The position numbers were made by a program, and so were the translations under genes. This document shows, piece by piece, positions 1-6,287 of a DNA stretch of 10,148 nucleotides. How positions within the stretch are numbered: the first letter of the stretch is position 1; each line of letters opens with the position of its first letter. The notes beneath the pieces were generated by a model. That model ran no database searches. It had not been told where the DNA came from and was given only the letters and a program-made list of their open reading frames with translations. The stretch is from Planctomycetaceae bacterium UBA4655. Lineage in GTDB: Bacteria; Planctomycetota; Planctomycetia; Pirellulales; UBA1268. Where the stretch lies: the NCBI GenBank assembly GCA_002405515.1, contig DHLZ01000207.1, positions 1-10,148 of the forward strand. The letters are read 5' to 3'.

Positions 1-1137
1 TCGCTCCCGCTGCGGGGCCTCAAGACGCTCGACGCGGAAACGGCTCGGGCGCTGACTGCCGGGTTCAAGCATCAAATCGGCCTGGTCCTTCTCGACGGGC
101 TGACCAGGCTGGACGCCGAGACGGCGCAGGCGCTCGCGACTCCGCGGGGACGTTTTCCCGCCCGGGTCTCGCTGGGCGGCCTGACCACCGTCGATGTCGC
201 AACCGCAGCACAGCTCGCCAAAATGCAGGTTTTGTCGCTCAACGGCCTGACGACGCTCACCCCGGAGGCCGCCCGCGCGTTGGCCGCCGGGACGATGCCG
301 GTGCCAGCGGGAGGCCAAGGTGCGCGGGCGGCTGCCATGGGACAGCTCTCGCTCAACGGCCTGGAAACACTCTCCCCGGAATCCGCCGCGGCGCTTGCGG
401 CCGTGCCCCGGCATGTCCTGAACCTCGACGGCCTGACCACGCTTCCGCCGGACGTCGCCAAGGGATTCGCGAACACCAAGATCTCCAGGCTGACTCTCAA
501 CGGCCTGAAGTCGCTCGCGCCAGAAGCGGCCGCGTCGCTCCTGAGTTCGAAAGCGATCAAGGACCTGAGCCTCAACGGCCTGACCAGGCTCACGCCGGAG
601 GCGGCCCGGGCGCTCGCGGGCGTCACGACGGTGCATCTCGACGGGCTCACCGAACTCGACGCCGATGTCGCCCGGGCGATCGTCGAAGCCAAGCCGCTGT
701 ACGTGCACATGAACGGGCTGACGACACTCACCCCGGAAGCGATGCGGGTGCTGCGCGAGTTCCCGGGCCAGGGGCTCCGGATCCGTGTCAAGACGCTCGA
801 CGTCTCCGCGGCTCGTGAGCTCACGACGCCGAACCCGCACACGATTCTGCTCGACGTCGAGGAGCCCACTCGCGACGTGGCCGACGTGCTCCTCGCGCGG
901 AGCATCCTTGCGTTGCGGAACAGGCTCACCGTGCTCGCCCCCGAGGGTGTGCTCTCCCCCGCGACCGCCCGCAAACTTGCCGCGTCAGGCGAACCGAGCG
1001 GCATCGGACTGCCCGGGATCACCGCCTTCACCGCCCCCGACTCCGTCGCCGTCGCCGCGGCGCTGGCCACGGCGAAAGGCGGGCTCTCCCTGCCGAACCT
1101 CAAGAAGATCTCCCCCAAGACGCTCTCGGCGCTGATC
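1..1137 (+). repeat. In-frame 24-codon LRR repeat array of paralog A
   Basis: Degenerate in-frame units of about 72 bp encode the LxLxGLxxL-helix pattern. DNA blocks resembling ctcaacggcctgac recur at about 238, 352, 496 and 571. The units are diverged rather than identical, so this is a protein-level repeat and not a simple tandem satellite. Confidence 0.75.
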
Positions 1138-1266
1138 GTCAAGGAGGACGTCCAGATCCCGCTCATCGAGACGCTGGAGCTGATTCCGGAGCCCGACGGC
1201 AGCGAAACCGATGACTTCGTCATCCCGAAAACGTTCCAGGAGCGGCAGACCCTGCAGCGGAAGTAG
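1..1266 (+). CDS. Leucine-rich-repeat protein, paralog A (5' end outside window)
   Basis: The reading frame is open from the first base of the window, so the N-terminus is missing; the ATG at 223 is internal to the repeats and is not the start. The visible 421 residues form about 13 units of roughly 24 residues with the pattern LxLxGLxxLxPEaAxaLAxxxg, for example LSLNGLTTLTPEAARALA. This is a predicted beta-strand followed by a short helix, as in leucine-rich repeats, but the usual Asn-ladder position is mostly Leu. One unit carries a Gly/Ala-rich insertion (about codons 94-107). Near the end come an LPGITAF module, a last LSLPNLKKISPKTLSAL unit and a non-repeat tail containing IPEPDGSETDDFVIP. 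The tail and these modules recur in the protein at 4323-6179, so the two are paralogs. LRR arrays usually bind proteins or glycans; the ligand here is unknown. Export is inferred from paralog B. Confidence 0.85.
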   Translation, partial: SLPLRGLKTLDAETARALTAGFKHQIGLVLLDGLTRLDAETAQALATPRGRFPARVSLGGLTTVDVATAAQLAKMQVLSLNGLTTLTPEAARALAAGTMPVPAGGQGARAAAMGQLSLNGLETLSPESAAALAAVPRHVLNLDGLTTLPPDVAKGFANTKISRLTLNGLKSLAPEAAASLLSSKAIKDLSLNGLTRLTPEAARALAGVTTVHLDGLTELDADVARAIVEAKPLYVHMNGLTTLTPEAMRVLREFPGQGLRIRVKTLDVSAARELTTPNPHTILLDVEEPTRDVADVLLARSILALRNRLTVLAPEGVLSPATARKLAASGEPSGIGLPGITAFTAPDSVAVAAALATAKGGLSLPNLKKISPKTLSALIVKEDVQIPLIETLELIPEPDGSETDDFVIPKTFQERQTLQRK

Positions 1267-1385
1267 GCGGCCCAAGATCGACACCCAAGGTCATCCACAT
1301 GCCGGCCGGAACGGTCGAACCATGCCGACCGCGTGGCCGTTGCCAACGCACGAATCAAGTTGCAATTTCCCTCCGGGATCTCGTC

Positions 1386-2858
1386 ATGAACCGCCTGCCG
1401 CTCCGCACCGCGGTCTTCCTCCTGGGCGTGGCAACGGTCTTTCCCATGCCGGCAGCCGACGATCCCGCGGCGCCGGCCATGAAGCCGGGCGACGAGGCCC
1501 GGCTCGACACCATGGCCCGCCGCATCGACGCCCTGCTGGAAGAGGCCTGGGCCGACCGCGGGATCGAGCCCGCGGCCCCCGCCACCGACGAGCGGTTCCT
1601 GCGGCGGGTGTCGCTCGACCTGATCGGACGGATTCCCCGCGTGAGCGAGATCCGCGAGTTTCTCGGGGATGCGGCGGCCGATCGGCGCCGCAAGGTCGTC
1701 GAACGGCTGCTCGCCTCGCGGGAGCACGGCGACTACATGGGAGCGCTCTGGCAAGGGGCCTTCGCCCCAGACATCGACGGCAACGCCGGCAGTGGTGTCG
1801 AAACCTGGTTCGCCAGGCAGTTCGGTGACGGCGTCGCCTATGACCGCGTCGCCCGAAACGTCGTGCTGGGAACCGCCAAGGGAGACCGCGACGCGAACGC
1901 CGGCCTCGTGGCCGATCGCACGCCCACGGAGCTCGCCGCCGCCGTCTCTCGGACGTTCCTCGGCACGCAGATCCAATGCGCCGAGTGCCACAAGCATCCC
2001 ACCGACGTCTGGACGCAGGACGACTTTTGGGGCTTCGCCGCCTTCTTCGGCCCGGTCACGCACCCCACGACGAAGGCGACCGTGCAGCCGCGGTTCCTCG
2101 GCGCCGCCGCCGCGGTCGATTCGTCCCGGCCCGCCCGTGAGCAACTCGCCGCGTGGCTGGCATCGCCAGAGAACCCCTGGTTCGCGAGGGCGACGGTGAA
2201 CCGGCTCTGGGGCATGCTGTTCGGGGCCGGCATCGTCAATCCCGTGGACGATCTCGGCGGCCACAACCCGCCCGCCCATGCCGGCCTGCTCGACGAACTG
2301 GCGGGCTTCTTCGCGGCGGGCGGGTGGAATCACCGCGACGTGCTCCGCGTGCTCACGCGAACGCGGGCCTATGGGCTTTCCAGCGGCGACGGGCGGGCCG
2401 ACCGGCTGTTCGCGGCGATGCCGCTCGAGCCGCTCAACGCCGTGCAGCTCTACAACTCGCTCGCCGTGGCCTACCACGCCGCGAAGGCTTCCCCCAGCAG
2501 CATGCAGGCCGCGGGTCGGGCCCCGACCGCCGCGCAATTCCTGGCGAAGTTCCGCACGGCGCCGGGCCAGCAGCGGGAGTACACGGCCGGCATCCCCCAG
2601 GCGATCGCGCTCATGAACGGCCAGATGTTCGACCCGATGCGGGTCGCCTACCACGAGGCGGTGATTGCCTCCCGGACCGACCCGGAGCGGATCGAGGCCC
2701 TGTTTCTCGCCACCGTGTCGCGGCCGCCGGTGGATGCGGAGCTCGCCACCTGCCTGGAGGTGCTCGGCCGCGAGACGACCGCCGCTGGCCGCCGGCTGGC
2801 CCTCGTCGACATCCACTGGGCGCTCGTCAACTCCGCCGAGTTCGCCTTCAGCCCCTGA
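1386..2858 (+). CDS. DUF1549/DUF1553 (PSCyt2-PSD1) planctomycete protein, short form
   Basis: The protein is 490 residues from the ATG at 1386. This start is chosen because it begins a signal peptide (MNRLPLRTAVFLLGVATVF, likely cleaved near residue 23). The frame also runs up to an ATG at 1299, but that extension is polar and would bury the leader. A partial Shine-Dalgarno GGGA lies 7 nt upstream. DUF1549 covers about residues 40-222, with FLRRVSLDLIGRIP near 71-84 and a CxxCH motif (C198, C201, H202) followed by KHP and WTQDDFWGFAAFF. DUF1553 covers about 248-480, with SPENPWFARATVNRLWG and GGWNHRDVLRVL. The N-terminal PSCyt1 cytochrome-like domain seen in many relatives is absent. CxxCH could ligate haem or a metal, but this is not shown. 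The gene sits 119 bp after paralog A and 42 bp before the DUF1501 gene, its usual partner. Its biochemical role is unknown; export to the periplasm is predicted. Confidence 0.9.
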   Translation: MNRLPLRTAVFLLGVATVFPMPAADDPAAPAMKPGDEARLDTMARRIDALLEEAWADRGIEPAAPATDERFLRRVSLDLIGRIPRVSEIREFLGDAAADRRRKVVERLLASREHGDYMGALWQGAFAPDIDGNAGSGVETWFARQFGDGVAYDRVARNVVLGTAKGDRDANAGLVADRTPTELAAAVSRTFLGTQIQCAECHKHPTDVWTQDDFWGFAAFFGPVTHPTTKATVQPRFLGAAAAVDSSRPAREQLAAWLASPENPWFARATVNRLWGMLFGAGIVNPVDDLGGHNPPAHAGLLDELAGFFAAGGWNHRDVLRVLTRTRAYGLSSGDGRADRLFAAMPLEPLNAVQLYNSLAVAYHAAKASPSSMQAAGRAPTAAQFLAKFRTAPGQQREYTAGIPQAIALMNGQMFDPMRVAYHEAVIASRTDPERIEALFLATVSRPPVDAELATCLEVLGRETTAAGRRLALVDIHWALVNSAEFAFSP

Positions 2859-2900
2859 CCCTGTCGCCTCCGTTCATCCAGCCAGCCGCGGAGCATCGCC

Positions 2901-4238
2901 ATGCCGTCGCTCTCGAAACCCTCCCGCCGTCAGGCCCTCCGCACGCTCGCCCTCTCGGCCCTCGGCTGCTCGACGAGCCCGTTCCTTCCCGCCTTGGCCG
3001 GCACGCTCGCGGACGACCCCGCCAGGCGGCGGCACTGCATCCTGCTGTGGATGACCGGCGGCCCGAGCCAGATCGACACGTTCGACATGAAGCCGGGCCA
3101 CGCCAACGGCGGCCCCTTCAAGGAGATCGCGACGGCCGTGCCCGGCCTGCGGTTCAGCGAGCACCTCCCCAGGCTCGCCGCCCACGCCGGCTCGCTCGCC
3201 ATTCTCCGCGGCTTGAGCACGAAGGAGGGGGATCATACGCGGGCCTCGGACCTGATGCACACCGGCCATCTGCCGACGGGGCCGATCCGCTACCCGACGA
3301 TGGGCGCGTCGCTTTCCAAGGCGCTCGCCCGCGGGGAGCGCGACCTGCCGAGCTTCGTGAGCGTGAGCCCGTACCTGCCCTACCACGCCGGGTCGCCCGG
3401 GTTCCTCGGGGCGGCCCACGCGCCGCTCACGGTCGCGGCGCTGTCCGGCTCCGGCCAACGGCCGGATCCGACCGACGGCTACGCCGCGCTCACCGTGGAC
3501 GATGCCGAGCCCCGGCCCGCATACCTGGCCCGGCAGGCGACGCGACTGGAACTGTGGCGAACGCTGGAGGCGGGCTTCCTCGCGGAGCATCCGCAGGCCG
3601 CTGCACTCGCCGCCCACCGCACCGTCTACGAACGGGCGATCCGTTTCATGACGGGATCGGAGCGGGCCCTCGAGGCCTTCGACCTCGCGCAGGAGCCCGA
3701 CGCCCTGCGGCAGGCCTACGGCCGCGGCTCGTTCGGCCAGGGCTGCCTGCTCGCGCGGCGGCTCGTGGAACGGGGCGTGGCCTTCGTTGAGGTGGCGATG
3801 AGCACTGGTTCTCGCGGTTTTCCGTGGGACACGCATAACGACAACTTCACGCAGGTTGCCAGACTCTCGGCCGAGCTCGACGCCGGCTGGGCCACCCTGA
3901 TGACGGATCTCCGGCAGCGGGGCCTGCTGGAATCGACGACGATCCTCTGGATGGGCGAGTTCGGCCGCACTCCAGTGATCAACGCAGGCAAGGGCCGTGA
4001 CCACTATCCCGACGCCTGGTCGGCGGTGCTGGCCGGCGGCGGCATTCAGGGGGGCGCGGTCCACGGCCGCACCACGAACGACGGCCGCGCGGTGGCCGAC
4101 GGCCGCATCGAGGTCGGCGACCTGTTGGCGACGCTCGCCGCCGCCGTCGGCGTGCAGCCCACGACCGAGAACCTGTCGGAGATGGGGCGGCCGATCAAGA
4201 TCGCCGAGGGCCAGCCCGTGACCGCCGTGCTCGCCTGA
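2901..4238 (+). CDS. DUF1501 family protein, probable Tat-exported
   Basis: This is a 445-residue protein of the DUF1501 family, which is related to the sulfatase/alkaline phosphatase fold. GGAG lies 7 nt before the ATG at 2901. The N-terminus has SRRQALRTLALSALG, a twin-arginine-like motif (R9-R10) with a hydrophobic stretch, so export in folded form is likely. A Cys at 23 is a poor lipobox match. Family motifs are present in order: LLWMTGGPSQIDTFDMKP (48-65), GDHTRASDLMHTGHLPTG (110-127), WDTHNDNF (309-316), MGEFGRTP (351-358) and GRDHYP (365-370). These Asp/His-rich motifs are placed like metal-binding residues of the sulfatase-like fold; that assignment is inference. Length is typical for the family. 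It is cotranscribed, by spacing, with the DUF1549/DUF1553 gene, the standard planctomycete pairing. Substrate is unknown. Confidence 0.92.
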   Translation: MPSLSKPSRRQALRTLALSALGCSTSPFLPALAGTLADDPARRRHCILLWMTGGPSQIDTFDMKPGHANGGPFKEIATAVPGLRFSEHLPRLAAHAGSLAILRGLSTKEGDHTRASDLMHTGHLPTGPIRYPTMGASLSKALARGERDLPSFVSVSPYLPYHAGSPGFLGAAHAPLTVAALSGSGQRPDPTDGYAALTVDDAEPRPAYLARQATRLELWRTLEAGFLAEHPQAAALAAHRTVYERAIRFMTGSERALEAFDLAQEPDALRQAYGRGSFGQGCLLARRLVERGVAFVEVAMSTGSRGFPWDTHNDNFTQVARLSAELDAGWATLMTDLRQRGLLESTTILWMGEFGRTPVINAGKGRDHYPDAWSAVLAGGGIQGGAVHGRTTNDGRAVADGRIEVGDLLATLAAAVGVQPTTENLSEMGRPIKIAEGQPVTAVLA

Positions 4239-4322
4239 GACTCGGAATCGCAGGTCAATTCGCCGGCAGCACCACCTTCCCACGACCAACCGTCGCTCCC
4301 CTCAACCACATCGAGGCTTTCC

Positions 4323-6179
4323 ATGCATTGCGTCGCTCGTCCGTTGTTCCAACGTCTGTTCGTGCTCGCCGTCATCATATGGGCCGGCGTGGACCGGCTC
4401 CCGGCCCACGCCGCCGACCGGCTTCCCGCTGATACCAACTCGATCGAATCGCTCACGCCCGAGCAGGCGCGAACGCTCGTGGCGCGGGTGCGTCAGGCCC
4501 GCGACGTGGTCGGCCGCCCCGGACTGTTGGTATCGGGCCGGCGGTGGGACGGCCTGGCACTCAACGGCCTGAAGGCGCTCGACGCCGAGACCGCGGCGGT
4601 GCTCGCGGAGTTCACGGGCGTCGCGCTGACGCTCAACGGCCTGAAGACGCTCACGCCCGACGCGGCCGCGGCGCTTGCGGCGTACCGGGGTGCCGAACTG
4701 TCGCTGTCCGGCCTCGCCGCGCTCGCCCCCGAGACCGCCGCGGGGCTTGCGAAGTTCGAGGGGGAGTTCCTCAAGCTCGACCGGCTGACGACGCTCGAAC
4801 CGGAAGCCGCGTCGGCGCTGGCGGGTCGCCAGGCCAAGCAGCTCCATCTCCCCGGCCTGACCACGCTTTCCGCGGAGGTGGCCCGCGGTCTGGCGGCGTT
4901 TGGCGGCGAGACGATCGCGGTCCAAGGGCTCACGAGTCTGACGCCCGACGCCGCCCGGGAACTCGCCCGCATCCCGGCCTGGGACGGCTCCCTCCCGGGC
5001 ATGACCGAGCTTTCCGCGGAGGTCGCCGCCCCCCTTGCGGGAGTCTCTCGCGACCGACTGAACCTCGGCGGTCTGGCCACGCTCGCGCCGGAAACGGCCG
5101 CGGCCCTCGCGGGCTTCGCCGGAGGCACCCTCTACGTCGGTCCGAAGACCCTGTCGCCGCCGGCCGCCGCGGCGCTGGGCAAGGCGCGGTGCGAAGCCCT
5201 GTTTCTATCGCTGCAGACGGTCGAGACCGACGTGGCCGCGGGGCTGGCCAGGTTCCCCGGCCGCAGGCTCGAACTCGTCGGCCTGCAATCGCTCTCGGCC
5301 GAGACCGCGGAAAAACTGGCCGGCTTTCAGGGCGACCGCCTCGGCCTCGGCCAGGTCGCCACGCTCTCCCCCGAGGCGGTCCGGGCGCTCGCCGCGTACC
5401 GCGGGACGGAACTGTACGTGGTGCGGGTGCTGCCGACGATCGGCGCCGCGATCCCGCTGACGCCGGACGCGGCCCGGCTCGCCTGCGTCTGTGCCCGCGG
5501 GAGCGGCGCCTCCCTGCCGGGGATCACCGCGCTCGACACGCCCGATGCGATCGCTGCCGCGAAGATCCTGGCCACGATCACAAAGCCGCTCACGCTGTCG
5601 GCGGTCCGCGAGCTGTCACCGGCCGCCGCCGAGTCGCTCGCCGGTTCCATGAGTGAGTCGCTGCAACTCGACGGGCTGATCCGCCTCGCGCCCGAGGCGG
5701 CCCGCAGCCTCGCCGCCTACTCGGGGGGCGTGCTGCATCTCGACGGTCTGGCCGACTTCCGACCGGAAGTGGTTGCGGAGTTGGTGGCGTCCGAGGCGGC
5801 CGGGCTGCGGCTGGGCCGCCTCTTGGCCACGGCGGGCCGCGAGACGCCGTTGACTCCGGACGTGGCGCGGCTGGTCTCACGGTGCGGGCAGAAGAACGGC
5901 GCCGTGATCGTCCTCCCCGGCATCACCGCCTTCGACACCCGCGACGCGGTCGAGATCGCGAAGACACTGGCCACGGTCGAGTCGCCGCTCTCGCTGCCGA
6001 ACCTGAAGCGGCTCTCCCCCAAGACGCTCTCCGCCCTGATCCAGAAGCAGAACCTCGACATCCCCCGGATCGACACGCTGGAGATGATCCCCGAGCCCGA
6101 CGGCTCCGCCACTGACGATGTCGTGATCCCGGAGGACTTCCTGCGGCGGCAGCGGCAGCGACCTCCGCAGGGCCGGTAG
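4323..6179 (+). CDS. Secreted leucine-rich-repeat protein, paralog B (complete)
   Basis: The protein has 618 residues. GAGG lies 6 nt before the ATG at 4323. The N-terminus is a signal peptide, with hydrophobic core RLFVLAVIIWAG and probable cleavage after AHA at residue 30. After a degenerate first unit, about 20 units of 22-25 residues run from residue 78 to 573, as in LALNGLKALDAETAAVLAEF and LTLNGLKTLTPDAAAALAAY. Two longer units (about residues 362-395 and 484-520) are each followed by an LPGITA(L/F)DT(P/R)DA module. The 45-residue C-terminal tail contains IPEPDGSATDDVVIP and ends Arg-rich; it aligns with the tail of paralog A. No membrane anchor or sorting motif is visible at the C-terminus. 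It lies 84 bp after the DUF1501 gene on the same strand, probably the last gene of the unit. Likely a periplasmic or extracellular binding protein; partner unknown. Confidence 0.88.
   Translation: MHCVARPLFQRLFVLAVIIWAGVDRLPAHAADRLPADTNSIESLTPEQARTLVARVRQARDVVGRPGLLVSGRRWDGLALNGLKALDAETAAVLAEFTGVALTLNGLKTLTPDAAAALAAYRGAELSLSGLAALAPETAAGLAKFEGEFLKLDRLTTLEPEAASALAGRQAKQLHLPGLTTLSAEVARGLAAFGGETIAVQGLTSLTPDAARELARIPAWDGSLPGMTELSAEVAAPLAGVSRDRLNLGGLATLAPETAAALAGFAGGTLYVGPKTLSPPAAAALGKARCEALFLSLQTVETDVAAGLARFPGRRLELVGLQSLSAETAEKLAGFQGDRLGLGQVATLSPEAVRALAAYRGTELYVVRVLPTIGAAIPLTPDAARLACVCARGSGASLPGITALDTPDAIAAAKILATITKPLTLSAVRELSPAAAESLAGSMSESLQLDGLIRLAPEAARSLAAYSGGVLHLDGLADFRPEVVAELVASEAAGLRLGRLLATAGRETPLTPDVARLVSRCGQKNGAVIVLPGITAFDTRDAVEIAKTLATVESPLSLPNLKRLSPKTLSALIQKQNLDIPRIDTLEMIPEPDGSATDDVVIPEDFLRRQRQRPPQGR
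4554..6041 (+). repeat. In-frame 24-codon LRR repeat array of paralog B
   Basis: About 20 diverged units of roughly 72 bp occupy most of the gene. Typical units keep L-x-L-x-G-L-x-x-L at the strand, then P/A-E-x-A-x-x-L-A in the helix. Several units lose the second Gly (LFLSLQTVETDVAAGLARF, LYVGPKTLSPPAAAALG), so the array looks old and divergent. Confidence 0.75.
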
Positions 6180-6214
6180 CCACGAGCCACGCCAACTTCG
6201 GCCGGCACCATCCG

Positions 6215-6252
6215 CGAAAAAACACGCGATCATCGATCGGGAAGTTTTTTCG
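6215..6252. terminator. Candidate bidirectional intrinsic terminator
   Basis: Between the convergent 3' ends of paralog B and ftsK lies CGAAAAAA (6215-6222), an inner hairpin CGATC-ATC-GATCG (6227-6239) and TTTTTTCG (6245-6252). The A6 and T6 tracts are complementary, so either strand gives a hairpin followed by a U-run. The inner stem is only 5 bp, so strength is uncertain. The site is well placed to stop both transcripts. Confidence 0.5.
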
Positions 6253-6287
6253 GAGTCGCGAATCGACCGGACGGTTTTGCCTCGTGC

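Noticed and set aside
223..1266. ATG at 223 as the start of LRR paralog A
   Set aside because: The frame is open to the window edge and the residues before it (for example LDGLTRLDAETAQALA) are the same repeats, so the gene begins upstream of the window.
1299..1385. Upstream ATG extending the DUF1549/DUF1553 protein by 29 residues
   Set aside because: The extension is polar and would place the signal peptide internally; the ATG at 1386 directly begins the leader.
72..2816. A 914-codon minus-strand open frame opposite LRR paralog A and the DUF1549/DUF1553 gene
   Set aside because: It is antisense to clearly recognisable proteins, has Arg/Gly/Ser-rich composition with no domain, and spans unrelated genes. 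High GC3 on the plus strand removes stops from this antisense frame.
2153..3790. A 545-codon plus-strand open frame overlapping the DUF1549/DUF1553 and DUF1501 genes
   Set aside because: It runs out of frame through two proteins with well-conserved motifs and is rich in Arg and Pro, as expected for a shifted frame.
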